Shown: positions 44,971 through 57,067 of the stretch, piece after piece
Numbering within the stretch: position 1 is the stretch's first letter
How the letters are laid out: each line of letters opens with the position of its first letter
Assembly: GCA_015680905.1 (NCBI GenBank)
Contig: CM027377.1
Location: 62,455,501 to 62,519,500, forward strand
Length of the DNA stretch: 64,000 nt
Source of the DNA: Coptis chinensis
Taxonomy: Eukaryota > Streptophyta > Magnoliopsida > Ranunculales > Ranunculaceae
Reading direction: 5' to 3'
Program-made: the position numbers and the translations under genes
The notes under the pieces: model-generated
Database searches by the model: none
The model's input: only the letters and a program-made list of their open reading frames with translations
Told to the model about the DNA's origin: nothing

Positions 44971-45700
44971 TCTAGAACCTATCGCAAAAATTTAGCATAT
45001 TTAGATTGTTTATAGTTTTCTTTTCTTTTCTTTTCTTTTCAACGTATTTAGTGACAACGCCTTGTTTCCTTTTTTGTGATGAGAATTGTCTAGAAATCTC
45101 ACCTTAGCACTAGAATAAGAAATTGTTCTTAGAAATTTATGTTAATACGTACACAATAGTTTTTACATCTTTTCATGAGTATTCATGCACTGAGTGTCAT
45201 TGATTGCATATAGCAGTAAGTTTTTGGGACCCATGGTTAGTCTACTTAAATTACCAATCCTGTGAGAATCTAACAAAAAAACCTTGATATGTGTGATATA
45301 TGAGTGATGACATAGAGGGGTAGTTTTTCTGAATAGAGAAAATCACGTGTCTACTTACTTTATCACTATCCGAATCCTATGCGAGAATTTAGGCCTTGTT
45401 TGGATATACATAGCCAAAAATTCATTCATGTTACAAATTTTACCGCTAGTCGCCCCACTGAACCTTTCATCATATCACACCTTTCACTTTCACCAACAAT
45501 TCTTTACCCATTTAGTAACCCAAAATAAAATAAACCCACCTAAATGATGAGTATGAGAAATAGGATGAAATGTGATTGAAAAAATAAAGAGAAAGACTTG
45601 TCCCAAATCAAAATCAGTTACTTGCTTCAGAAAGAAAAAGGAAAGAAAAATAGAATTATGTTTCCCAAAAATCAAAAGAAAAATCAAAGTTAGAACTCCC

Positions 45701-47001
45701 TGACAAGATAATTAAATTAGATGTGAAAACAATAGTTCTAACATGTTAAAATCATTCTATCAATCAATATAAATACTCTCTAAAACAGTTGTTATATAGG
45801 AGTAGTCGTGTTAGAACCACTCTTGCTTGCACGTACTTGTAACGAATTTAGTCTAAATTAAACTAATCACTAATGAGAGAGCAATTTATAATAGGAAAAC
45901 AGTAAATATAAGATTGAAAATAGTAGATTTAAAGGTGAGAAAGATAATAAGAGAAAACTTAATCCACCACGCAATTTGATTGATCATTAGGTTGATTATC
46001 GAATTGTTTATTGATCCCTAGTGAACACCAAGTCCTCTCGGATCAAGGCTCCACTAGCATGAGAGTTTAGCTCCATCACAAATCTCTTTGATAGTGGCTC
46101 TAAACTCTAGTTCAACTCTTATGGTTTTTATCTTTAAACAACCATGAGAATCAAACTTGAAACTCTATTCTAAACAACAACCATTCTATTTAATCAATCA
46201 TCCTCACATGACTTTATAAACCCCCTGTAATAGAGATGTTAGCCTTGTTTCATTGGATAAAGAACATCAAAATAGTAAATAAAAGACATTGAAACAATAG
46301 ATTGAATAAAACTAAGCTTTATTAATGGAGGTTTAATGGAGGTGGAGGCTACAAGAATAAACCATAATTACTTAACCCTAAACTAAACTACAACTACACT
46401 AAACTAATTATTAACTAAGGAGGGGAAGGAGAGAATAAGTTTATCCTTAACCCTCTTTATATAGGAGAAGGTTAGGGTTACATTTTCGTGCATGAGCCAG
46501 AAAGGGAGACTTTGGGCCTTTAAAATGAGCCCAAAGTCCATTAGGTTAAGTCTAAAAGGGCCAATTATAATGGAAATTACTTTAATGCTCTTTTCATCTA
46601 TTTTTACAGCTTTGATTGGGTTAAGTCTTGGTCCATTGGAATCTTATTCTGATCCGGTCATTTTGACATAACATAGGCCTAATTCCAAGGCCCAAGTCCA
46701 AAGATATGCCCATTTGAAGTTCTGTTGACTTTTTTGTTTTTTTTCTACCCAAATTGACTTTGACTTCCCAGCTTTGATTGGGCTTGAAAAAGGCTTTTCT
46801 TCATAATTCTTAGGCTTTAAATGTAGAACTTCCTCAGCAATCATCTTGACTCGTTTTTCATGCAAAATGTCGTCTTTATGCACATAAATAGCTTCAAGAC
46901 CTAGAATACATAAAAGCACGTAAACATTACTAACTCTTATTTATTATAAACATAATTGACATAAATAGAATACTACAAACTACACTTTTGGGTGCTTATC
47001 A
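45701..47001 (-). repeat. Athila-like 3' LTR (L4), about 1.3 kb
   Basis: On the minus strand it begins TGATAAGCACCC (47001) right after the polypurine tract and ends near CTTGTCA (45701). It matches L1 and L3 over its length. A reading frame at 46644-46919 is chance. It is the 3' LTR of the minus-strand element whose gag lies at 51626-52723. Confidence 0.85.
46456..46463 (-). promoter_or_regulatory. TATA box of LTR L4
   Basis: TATATAAA on the minus strand is in the same CCTATATAAAGAGGG context as L2 and L3. Confidence 0.6.
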
Positions 47002-47018
47002 CACCACCCCCAAACAAC
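47002..47018 (-). other. Polypurine tract of the minus-strand Athila-like element
   Basis: On the minus strand GTTGTTTGGGGGTGGTG directly precedes the LTR start, identical in form to the tract at 22831-22846. Confidence 0.85.
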
Positions 47019-48780
47019 ATTTTGCTTCTCCTCAAGCAAAGATGAGAAATAAAAACAGATAAGTGGCCAAAAATATGATCCTAACTAATTTTGTTTCGCA
47101 GAGTACGATTGCATTGACCATATGCAATAAGGTCTTAAACCACTAGGAATTCCTTAGTAGACGAGTTATAGCCTCGTGAGAGTTTTCCAAAGAAGAGATA
47201 CTCACAAACTGTATTTATATTACAACAACTAAATAATAAAAGTAATGTCCCCTAATTTTATCTCAGATATCTATACATCTCACTAGCATTTAAACAAGGA
47301 GCATCAATCTAACTCCTAAATTAATACATGCATAATAATCAAATCATCTTAAGATAAACAACTATATAATGAACTATGCTATGAAATGCAATGGCAGGTC
47401 CGTTTCTGAAACTTTTGGGTAGCGTGATTAAGTAGGTTTTCATAAGGAATGTGTCAAGACACATAACACTCTGATTTTTCCACTCAAGTTTGCTAACTCT
47501 AGTGTGCAGTGGGCACAGATTTTTTTCACAATCTCAATGACGTCCAAAGGAGCCGAGGTCGATCAATCACATCTATCACTTACTATCACACCAAATTAAT
47601 CATAATTGAGCTAGAGGTCTTTATTATGTGATATGAGGCATAGGTGATAGTTTAAGAAGAAACGGAATTGATATTTGAATAAATAAGTCGGAGATAATAG
47701 GGTCTTGAATTACATGTAACTAGAGAGAACCTTGTTCTTACTTTGTTTCAACACTTGGTTTCCATCTTTATTATATTTTTGACTCCTTTTATTCTATTTT
47801 TTTGGAGTTTTTATTTTATTTTTATTTTATTTTTATTTTTATTTTATTTTCTTTTGTTTGGATGGAAACTTCTTTTCTTTTTCTTTTCTGAAGCAACTAA
47901 CTATATTTTTGGTTTTCCACAAGTCTGTCTCTTTATTCTCTTTACTCATAATCATTCAAGATGGGTAAGCTTATTTTTATTTTTATTGGTTTAAAAGATA
48001 GATAAAGGATTTGTGGTTGTGAAAAGGCTAATGAAAAGACTCGGTGGGGCCACTAGTGGATAATTACTTATATATATGAATTTTTAGCAATATCGATCCA
48101 AAAATGGCCTAAATTCTCCCTTGTGTCATCACTTAGATATTTCACTCATATGAGGCTTTTGGGCTAGATGCTCACAAGATATGTATTAAGTATTCTAACC
48201 TAGGTCTTAGAAAAATACTGCCAAGTACAATCGTACATGCTCATGCAAGATGTTCATGAAAAGATGCAATGACTATTACCTATATATTAATCTAAGTTTC
48301 AAAAATTAAATCCTAATTCAAGTACTATGTGCGATTTGTAGACTAATATTATCATGGAGAAGGGAACAATACCATTATCACTAAGTGCATAGTATAAACC
48401 ATTTTTATGATTTTTATACTTTTCTAATTTTTATACGATAAAGAATACATAATATACAACCTAATATGTTCTTAAACATTTACAATGTGTTTCTATACCA
48501 CCCCCAAACAGAATCATGCTTTGTCCCCAAAGTATGGAATGAAAATAAAGGATAGAGAGTATCATAGAAACATACTTGTAAATGAGAGCACCTGAAAAAG
48601 AAGGTTAATCTATAATAATATAAAGAAATAAAAACACACGCAACTCCTATGAGTTCCTCCCGTTATGGGATAACATGAAATAATAAATAGTGCTTGGGAC
48701 ATAAGCGGACTCTAACATAAATAACATAATGATACCATACGTTCACAAAGCAAGCTTGTGCATTTTGTGGCTCCTATAGG
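47019..48780 (-). mobile_element. Athila-like 3' non-coding region (minus)
   Basis: It is collinear with 21021-22830 in reverse. A second polypurine-like motif lies at 48497-48512, about 1.5 kb inside the true one, as in the plus-strand copy. A TTTTATTTTTATTT low-complexity run lies at 47805-47850, and a reading frame across it (47743-47994) is an artefact. Confidence 0.75.
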
Positions 48781-49657
48781 ATTAGCTTTTGAAATTCCGC
48801 AAAATAGTGAAATTTTACGAAATTAAGGTACCTAATTACATTATACATAAATATTTCGATATTTATACATGCAATTTTAATACGTGAACGTACAATGTGC
48901 TAAAATTAAATATATCACCTCCAAACAATTTGGGAGAAGGGGGTTCATGAAATAATTCAATAGCACAGTTAAATTACTTAACTAACTAACATAGACTTTA
49001 TTGGAGTAAACATGATATGATAGGCAACAGGTTGGCAAAAAGTTTTGAAATAAAAGACCAAAATATGCCAGCCCCAAACAAAATTTGAAAACACTTTTTT
49101 AGTTTGAAAATTTTTGTTTGGCCTATACTCCAGAAAGGTGATATTGTACAAAACTTGGGCCTTTTAAAGTCAGATTCCCTAGACTTACTAATACATATTT
49201 ATGTTTTAATTTTTTAATTTTTTATATGTTTGATTTTTGAAAAATAAAATTACGACAAAATAAAATGAGTCGGTTATAGTCAGATACTCGAGACTTTATC
49301 TAAAACATATATTAACATACAGTTTACCATATATCAACATTCTAAAGAGTTGTGGGTCTTTTCATAAATAATTAACACAGAATTCACCCCCAAACAGAAT
49401 TAGGCATCATGATTTTCTACAACGTGGCTTAGTAGAATGAGAGTGAAATCTAATGGACCTAGAACCTAATCGAGCATGCAACTTTTTCTTTTTCCTCCAA
49501 ACAAAAGGGTGTCTTAGTGAATGATCATGGGAAAAATAATGGTTATGGAAAATACTTGGAATGCGGATAAGTGTTAGAAGGAATGGATGGAAAAAATGAG
49601 AAAGTGTCAGGTGGTTTGTCCTTGGGTATTACTTCTTCACCAGATGGGTTTAGAAAG
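48781..49657 (-). mobile_element. Athila-like non-coding region between module and 3' region
   Basis: It matches 14397-15060 and the two pieces at 6553 and 8346. The polypurine-like motif occurs as CCCCAAACAAAATT near 49072 and CACCCCCAAACAGAAT at 49385. No coding sequence is visible, although a complete Athila element would have pol in this general area. Confidence 0.7.
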
Positions 49658-49861
49658 TCATGAAACACAGGAGAAACAAGAAGGTTTAGTGCAAACTGAA
49701 GGTTTCTTTGAAAAGGTGGAGGGCGTAAATGATTGGTATTTATGAGGGATTAGCTCAGGTGGATAATGGTTAGGTGGTTCTTTATGTAGCTCTTGAGAAG
49801 GTGGATCATCACAGGCTCTTAGAAACTCGTTGAATTCCTCATCTAGGTTGTTCGCATCCAC
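49658..49861 (-). pseudogene. Athila-like module ORF, copy E, partial (fossil)
   Basis: A short open segment with NNLDEEFNEFLRACDDPPSQ, a Pro/His-rich linker (NHYPPELIPHKYQSF) and a final Ser/Lys/Cys-rich part is the N-terminal half of the shared module. It lies directly downstream of protease, as in copy B. Confidence 0.6.
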
Positions 49862-49873
49862 ATAATTGTGGTA

Positions 49874-50832
49874 TTAATCTACATCTTTGAGGAATTTATT
49901 TATCTCTTCCATTGTGAGATTGACTACATCTCCCATAGGGTCAGAAGGCAGGATGGAAAATTCTTCATCTATTTCAGTTATGTTTAGGGAGTCGAAATTA
50001 TGATATTTGTCTTCTTCCCTAAGAGGGGTGTCCACTAGTGTGGGGACTAAGGCGTCTGTCGTACTAATGTTCGATACAAAACTCTCAATAGACTTCACTT
50101 CTCCTTCTACAGGCAAACCTAGTTGCCCCTGCTTGAGTCTTAACATGTTAACCTCCACAGAAGGATTTCTAAAGGAAAGAGTCATTGATCTATCCTGACA
50201 ATTGATTTGTGCATTGGCGGTTGCCAAGAAACGGCACCCTAAGATGACGGGGATAAAATCATGAGCAACTTCTGTGTCAAGAATAATAAAGTCGGGTGGG
50301 TAGTAAAAATCCTGAACTTTAACTAGAATATTTTCAACTACGCCTTTGGGATACTTAATAGAATGATCGGCTAACTGCAAAGTCATTTTGGTTGGTTTAA
50401 GTTGATAGAGACCTAATTGTTTATATAAATAAAAAAGGAGTAAGTTAACATTCGCCCCTAGGTCTAATAGTGCAGTTGTTGTGAAGTTATCGCCTAAGGT
50501 GCATTGTACAATAGGACGATCAGGATCCTTGTACTTAACAATTCCGTTATGTTCAGATAAAAAGAGATATTGTTCAGTTAAGAAGGCTTCTTTGGGTATG
50601 TTGGTTTTCCTCTTTGTTGTGCACAACTCTTTTAGAAATTAGTGTGTCTAGGTAGACTTTTTATAACATCTAGAAAAAGTAGGTTTATAGTCAGATTTTT
50701 AAACACTTTCCTAATCTCATCAAAATTTTCGTCCTTTTTAGACACAATTAGTCTATGGGGAAACGGTGGTTTTTCTCTATACTTAGCATATGGGCCAACA
50801 TAAGTATTAACCTTGTTTTTATCTTTTGCCAT
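49874..50832 (-). pseudogene. Athila-like protease region, copy E (fossil)
   Basis: Two open segments contain KKDENFDEIRKVFKNLTIN, CTLGDNFTTTALLDLGANVN (active-site region), TKMTLQLADHSIKYPKGVVE, and DFIPVILGCRFLATANAQIN. These form the aspartic-protease domain of Athila polyproteins. The C-terminal stretch leads into the module. It aligns closely with copy B at 15760-16375. Confidence 0.82.
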
Positions 50833-50997
50833 TTTCCAACTAGGTTTCCATATTGGAACCTCTACAGGTGTAGGATCATCAATTTCTATTATTGGATCTT
50901 GTAAGGTTTTCCCTTTTGGTTGTGGTTGGACTAGAACTTCTACAGTTGTAGGGTCTTCAGTTTCTATGACAGTATTTGGTATGGTTTCATTCTTAGT

Positions 50998-51489
50998 TTA
51001 TGGGCGATCTTTAGGCATAGTCACTTGGTTATTAACTACCTTACCCGAACGAAGGGTAGTGAGTGCATGTAGGTCCCCTTGGTTTATATTACCATTACAT
51101 TGAATATTGTTTACTTCGAAGGCAGTGTTTGTTGACTTAGGATTAGGCACAACTTGACCTGGAAACACGCCTTGTTGGTTATTATTTTGGTTAGGAGACA
51201 GCTTAAGTACCTTTTGGCACAAAGACTGCATCATTTGCATCGTTTGTTGTAGCATGTTAGAGTTTTGATCATGTTGATCTTTCATAAATCTGGAGTTTTG
51301 TTCATTTTGTTGCTTCATCAAGTTGTTTTGTTCCTTCATCAAGTTGGAGTTTTGTTGCATAATTTGATTTTGATGTTGCAGTAAAGTTACTACTACGTCC
51401 TCTATAGATGGTTTAACTGGTGGAGTGACTGGAACTAAGTCTTGGTGCGTGGTCATGTCTTGATGTTGATCGTTATGGGTCACGTGCAC
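50998..51489 (-). pseudogene. Athila-like gag linker with Gln/Asn-rich coiled coil (fossil)
   Basis: The 163-codon segment has PPVKPSIEDVVVTLLQHQNQ, a heptad-like Gln/Asn/Met-rich stretch (NNLMKQQNEQNSRFMKDQHD), then LHALTTLRSGKVVNNQVTMP, the TLRSGK motif common to Athila gag-pol. It probably mediates gag assembly. It lies between the gag capsid and protease. Confidence 0.78.
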
Positions 51490-51625
51490 TAAACTTCTGT
51501 TCTGGTCACCTAAATCACCTTGTCCTAGATGTTGGTTAAATTAGTGGAAGTTTGTAGTGGGCCTAACGTTTTGATAATTAATACTTGTTAGTGTAGGTTG
51601 TTGTTGTTGATTATAATTAGTATTT

Positions 51626-52723
51626 TTACATCCATTGTGTGTTAGGGTTGGTGAAAGTGTAATTTTTTATGGGTTGTGGTGGCGGTGAACTGTAGAGTAA
51701 GGGACAAAAAGAATTGGTATGGTTAGGATTAAAACATACATTATATGGAGGGGAGTTGATGTTCATGACTGGAGTGGGTATCGCTTCTTGTTTATGTACA
51801 GAGAGGGCATCAACCGTTTTAGTGAGAGATTCAATAAGAGTTTTAAGTTCATGGTTAGGTTTTATCTCAAACATACTGGTTGCCTTAACTGTTGAAGAAG
51901 AAATATTGGAGCGGGAGTAATCGTTACCTCCCCAGTTGTTACTTTTCTTAGATTGATTATTTAAGAAGTTATAAGCATATGTGGCTTCTTTAGTTAAGAA
52001 ATTACCTCCGTTCATGATGTCTAACGTCTCCTTTTGGTGTTGGGATAGGCCTTTGAAGAAGGCACGAACTAGTGTATCTTTACCAAGATTATGATGGGGA
52101 CATTCTACTAGAAGATCAATGAAACGATTCCAAGCCTCAGAAAAGGACTCTTGAGGCTTTTGGCAAAAGAAATGAATATATGATAGCATCTCATCAATCT
52201 TTTGTGGTGGGTAAAATTGTTCTATAAATAATTCAACTAGTTTTTCCCATGTGTCGACAGAGTTTGGCTTCTGTGATGTTAGCCAAGCTGCTGCTTTGTC
52301 AGCTAGGGTGAAAGGAAACACCCTTAGCTTTATTTGTTCAGGTGTTACGTTAGGATGATTAAATGTAGTAAGAACTTGTTGTATCCTATATAAGTGTTGA
52401 TAAGAATTCTTATGGTCTAACCCATGAAAAACAGGTAGCAGATTAAATATATTTGGGGGGATTCTAAAATCTCCCGTAGTATATGCAAGAATTATGCAGG
52501 ACTCAGGTCCATCGCTCAAAGCCTTATAAAAATCAGAGAGGGGTCTCTCTGCTATTTCTTCACCCATTAGTACAGATGTAGTCAGGGTGGGTGTAGGTGT
52601 TATGTGTGTGGTGATATGTGAATTTCTAGATAGGCGATTATTTTTGCGTATATGATAAACCAATAAGGCAGTTTTATGCGTACCATATCTTAATCTCATG
52701 CAAATTTTAAGTCTAATAAGCAA
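51626..52723 (-). pseudogene. Athila-like gag region, copy E (fossil)
   Basis: A 365-codon open segment holds the Retrotrans_gag capsid: FRIPPNIFNLLPVFHGLDHK, VFPFTLADKAAAWLTSQK, DTWEKLVELFIEQFYPPQK, and QESFSEAWNRFIDLLVECPH. A hinge (FFKGLSQHQKETLDIMNGGN) and a degenerate knuckle near CFNPNHTNSFCP follow. It is the most complete gag of this family here. No 5' LTR of this element is recognised to its right. Confidence 0.88.
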
Positions 52724-53049
52724 TTCCTAACGAGCATACAAAAATAGTATGATTATTACTGGAAATATAATCCTCTGACAGTAGATTCAAGGATGTATAG
52801 AGGTGTTACCTGGAGCGTCCTTGCTACACGTATAAATAGCGTTTTCAACATCTTTGAAGCACGTCTACGTACTTGAACAATTATACAAGTATTGGTCCAA
52901 GTACACGATGTGGATTGTGAAGTCCTATAAAAAGATTAACCTTATTAGTTTTAAAGTTTTAAGAATTAGGAAAAGGTTTTTTACTATGGGCTTTGTGTTG
53001 GGCCTGGATGTCAGGCCTGTGAAACAGGCTTTGGTACTAGGTGGTAATT
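52724..53049. other. Short unassigned stretch right of the Athila-like gag
   Basis: No gene or repeat is recognised. A reading frame at 52854-53066 has no motif. It may hold leader sequence of the gag-bearing element. Confidence 0.3.
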
Positions 53050-54951
53050 TAACTAAGATTAATTAATTTTTTTTGTATTTTTAATCAAACCAACGGCTAG
53101 GTTACTTAGGAATTTGAGGGAGGTTATCCGTGCATGCACATTCCTTAATTAGATAACCCCAAATTCTTCCAGTTTTCTACTTCCATTTAATACATTAAAA
53201 CCTCAACCGTAAACCCAACTACTAAAAGATATACTAATTCGTAGAACCAACTACTTAACCATCTCGACAAATTCGATTTATAATCAAGTAGCCAATCCTC
53301 GAATAAAAAGAAAATGATTTATATACGAACAACATCCCAGATACCCTAATACATGTCTTATACAATACAAATAGAATCATGAAAACAATCAACCATTATT
53401 CAAACAGAATATAACTTTCTCCGATTTAATTCTCCATGTCCATTTTGGAAACCCGTAGTTTCTTTGGGTATCACAACCACTAGCAATATATAAACATTCA
53501 GTACCATTTCGACATAAATAACATGGCATGTTCCCAGTTTAATTTCAACAAAAGAAGTCATTAATGCTATTGAACCACTCACGTGCATCAAGACGTGTAG
53601 TGCCTCTTACCTTTCGAGACTCACTAGATAGTTTCTCGCTTAAGTAGAGGCATGTAGTTTCTTACCATGTAAGCATAACACTTTACATCATATCTGTAAA
53701 TGTCTAACTATCATAAACATTAGTTACACCAATAAATGCACTAATTACATAATATATAATATAAAGGTTGCACTTTACTACAAAGCTGTCTACGTATCCA
53801 AATCTTTTAAGGTTTAGAATCAAGCCTTACGTAGCTCTTAAATTATCCAATATCACAACTCTACAGACAATATAATATACATGACTTCGATTTCATTGAT
53901 AAACCCAACTATAAGGTTTATCAAAACAGAGTAGTAAATACGAATTCTAATTAAGAAGAAAAAATCAATCACAAACAACAATTGAGCAAATATATATAAC
54001 CACATCCAAAGTAATTAACATAATGTAACTTTTCACACCTAAATAAACCCCTTTATAAAAGGATGCATGGCTATCGGGAACCAACTATTCCAATTACCCG
54101 TTCATACTATGAACATATATTAAATAAGCCAAACCAACACCGCCTCACCTTTAGCACCCCACAGCCAACAACATCACTTCAGAAATATATATACAGCCTC
54201 ATAATTATATCAAGCTTCCTCATAAACAATAAATTTTTATCCAATGCAAAAAAAATTACACAAACCCCTTTTTATATAACAATATGTAGAACAGTGCTAC
54301 AGTACTATGCAGTGCTAAAAAACTAGTACAATGTTATAGTGTCACAGAGCTACAGTGCTATAGTGCCTCATTATTAAATTCACACATCAAAATCATATGC
54401 TTTTAGTCCTAAAATTTTAAAATCAAATTTTGAATTTCACTATAAACATCAAATTACGTACAATTCATGTAGAATCTAAAACCCCCAAATTCTAGGGTTT
54501 AAACAAAATAATAAATCAATCCAATTAAACTTTAACAAATAAAAACAAAAACAACTTATTTTGTTCAAAGATCAAAAACTGTCGCGGGTTCGGCAATCGA
54601 GAACCAAAACTCCGCAAGCGTCGCACTCAACAAACTGTGGGCAACCTCCTTCCACTTCAATTTCCTATTTTTCCCTTCTTTCTCTGTTTTTTTGTTTTTT
54701 GGTTTTTGGAGGCTAAGTTTTTTTTTTAAAATCAAAACTATTAATATAATTAAAACCTAAATATTAAAACATATTTTCTTGTCATTATGGACCTCCAAAT
54801 GGTTCAAAAAGGGCCCAAGGTCCATATACCAACATAGTTTGGGTTTTCTCGCTCACAAATGTGGACTAAAAATACCAGTTTTTAAACCTATTACAATAAT
54901 ATGTATTTTATTTTAACAATTATATCAATATGAAAAAATGCATGTGTTACA
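53050..54951 (-). mobile_element. Probable Tekay/Del-like LTR remnant
   Basis: The minus strand begins TGTAACACATGC at 54951. Next come a GGGCCC-bearing stretch, an AT-rich leader and a GC-richer CGACGCTTGCGGAG part, then blocks such as GAAACTACGGGTTTCC. The order of features resembles the solo LTR at 8830-12338, though direct sequence similarity is low. The other end is unclear. No coding region is present. Confidence 0.4.
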
Positions 54952-55355
54952 CACATTGTCCTTAATGTATTACCGTCGCCCCAATGATGCTAACAACTTA
55001 TTGGCAACTACCTCCCAGGATACAACAATTAGTTCTCTACCACTAGCATTGTGAAGAGAACTTAGAATAACTTTAGGTTTGTACTCCAGGCGAAGGTTGA
55101 AGAAAATTACACTCACAAAAGTAATAATTGTGTTTCTTCTCCTTTCTTTTGCTAATATATGGTTTTCTACTTATTATATTATAGAGAGATCATCATAACT
55201 CTCATTAACACACAAATTTGTAGCCACTAACTCCATAAGTGGTGAATGTTGACTCTATAATAATTAGCATAATTAAGTTTGCTTTTAAGACACAAATATG
55301 GAGTTACAAAATATAGGTAATTATTTCTTTCTAATAAATATTTTTATAAAATTGT
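54952..55355. other. Unassigned stretch
   Basis: I see no gene, repeat or element end in this AT-rich sequence. Confidence 0.3.
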
Positions 55356-56011
55356 TTATTTTAAAAACAAATCAAATTTTATAAAATATCTAACAGATTG
55401 TGCCACCCATACCACCACCATTATAGTTTGTCGGATGCCTAAATCTTGATCTTCCACTTCCACAAAAGTCAACCCCAAGGCCGAAACATTACAAAGACTA
55501 AATCTTTGCACCAGAAAGAGTGTCAAATTAGCATGTCCATATAAACATACCCCACCATAGTCGCAACAAAGGTGTGTTTGACTGACAAAATAACTCCCCA
55601 AGGCATCTACACACCAATGGGTTAAAAGATGAGGAAACAAGACCCACACCCAAACATCTTGAAGACAAGAATCAGCAGCCATATAGGAACCCAACTTCAA
55701 CAAATACCAGAAACCCAAAATTACCACTAAAAGGAAATCTTGAAGGAATTTAAACAAGAAAAAATTACATCTAAAAGAAGATCATGCTTATTATAGGTCA
55801 AATTTACAAGCAAAATAACCCTCGAGATGAACAAAAGGATCAAAGGAGAACCCTCCATACACCCCGGAGTTGTTGTAGTTGTTATTGCTTGACCCATCAC
55901 CCCCAAGTTTAAGAGATAGGGAGTAGATCTAGGGAAAAAATGGAGATTTGAAGAGAAGGAGAAAGTAGATATGGGAACCTCGGTTTTTACTGATCTTGTT
56001 TTAATGTTCAA
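55356..56011 (-). pseudogene. Possible LINE ORF1-like (DUF4283-type) remnant
   Basis: Two overlapping minus-strand open segments carry VWVLFPHLLTHWCVDALGSY and CLYGHANLTLFLVQRFSL. The first recalls the WV..P.LP...W...AL pattern of the DUF4283 domain found in plant LINE ORF1 proteins. The match is weak and rests on memory. No zinc knuckle or endonuclease is seen nearby, so this may be chance. Confidence 0.25.
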
Positions 56012-56295
56012 ACTCTTATTTTCTTTAAGAGTTGCGTTTTTTTAAGCCATCAGTGTTACATACCCATTCAGTTGAAGTGAGTGAAGACAATGTACGCATT
56101 TGGAGATGCACTAATAAAATGGGGCTGCCAAAAGTAAAAGGTTATCAAAATAAGAAAAAAAATGAAGTAATGACAAACAAAGAAAATCGTGGCACTTTGC
56201 TTAATATTAAAAACAAACTCACATTTTCATTTGGTATTTTTACTTGCTCAATGTATAGTACCAAACGGAAAGGTAAATTTTTTTTTTTAATATTA

Positions 56296-56457
56296 GGGTT
56301 TATTCGTGAAAAACCCCCATTTTATGGCATGCTTTTGTGTTTACCCCCCAAATTTTGAATCATCACAAAAGTCCCCCCACTCCATCCTGCCCCGTTCAGA
56401 AATCATCTATATTTACTCTATTGCCTAAAATACCCCTGGAAGTAAACACAAATATAT
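56296..56457 (+). repeat. Left terminal inverted repeat of the Pack-MULE
   Basis: It begins GGGTTTATTCGTGAAAAACC and includes CATTTTATGGCATGCTTTTG and GCCCCGTTCAGAAATCATC. It pairs with 57416-57578 over its whole length. Confidence 0.9.
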
Positions 56458-56770
56458 GGGTCTTTTTGCATCTCTGGGAATAAGAAAATATTGCATCTCT
56501 GAGAAAATCAAAGTTAAGCCAGGTCTAACTAGTGCTCTCTATACTACTTACTAAGGTTTGGCTGAAATCGAAGCAAAGAAAAAAAGCATGGCGGGTTTGC
56601 GATTGAGATTCGCAATGTTTAAATCCCGAACTAGCTCTTAAGCTCTTAAGCTCACTCTTAAGCTCGATCAGTTCATCTCACTCCCCGTCTTTCAAGTATA
56701 CATACATACATCACTAATTAGACTTTACATTAACCAACCTTCTGTTTCATCTATCCTGATTTGATTATAG

Positions 56771-56910
56771 GTTGGGAATGTTTTGATTGAGCTCTCACAC
56801 TTTGCTGTCAAAGTGTCTCGCCAGTTTCCTGAAAGACTATAAGCTATTAGTTTTCTTCAAGCTGTTATTGAAAAGCTTCAAGACACAAAGGAACTGCGAA
56901 TTCAGGAGCT
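56771..56910 (+). pseudogene. Captured fragment of 26S proteasome subunit RPN9 (PSMD13-like)
   Basis: After a plausible intron end (GATTTGATTATAG), the frame reads VGNVLIELSHFAVKVSRQFP, then an in-frame stop after ERL, then AISFLQAVIEKLQDTKELRI and QE. This parallels the plant RPN9 stretch LAHFAVVVSRQYPEK followed by TYLEGVIEKL and an RIQEP-type end, as I remember it. RPN9 is a PCI-domain subunit of the proteasome lid. The fragment covers only one exon's worth. With the internal stop it is not functional. The host copy lies elsewhere. Confidence 0.7.
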
Positions 56911-57067
56911 GAGCAATACTCTACTCTGACTCCACATTCACACCAAATTGAATCATAGTGAGAATGACATTTGTCACACATGTAACTAATGGGTTTTCGA
57001 ACCAAAGAACCAAGCACCATTAATGGTTGCCAATAGCTTGGTTACCACATACAGCTTCAATTTCTTG

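Larger units (their letters stand above)
42134..45700 (+). mobile_element. Athila-like element fragment, plus strand (fossil)
   Basis: It contains a module ORF, a non-coding part related (in reverse) to 24143-24840, a promoter-like stretch, and a 3' region collinear with 21410-22100, including the GAATTTAGGCC stretch and a CCCACTGAACC block. It ends at LTR L4 of the opposite orientation. The second Tat element inserted at its left edge. No LTR of its own was identified. Confidence 0.6.

Noticed and set aside
46644-46919. ORFs inside Athila-like LTRs (also 14120-14392, 18741-19010, 22995-23210)
   Set aside because: They lie at LTR positions on both strands, have no motif and are explained by shared LTR sequence.
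47743-47994. Hydrophobic Phe/Leu-rich ORF resembling a membrane protein
   Set aside because: It is a translation of TTTTATTTT low-complexity DNA.
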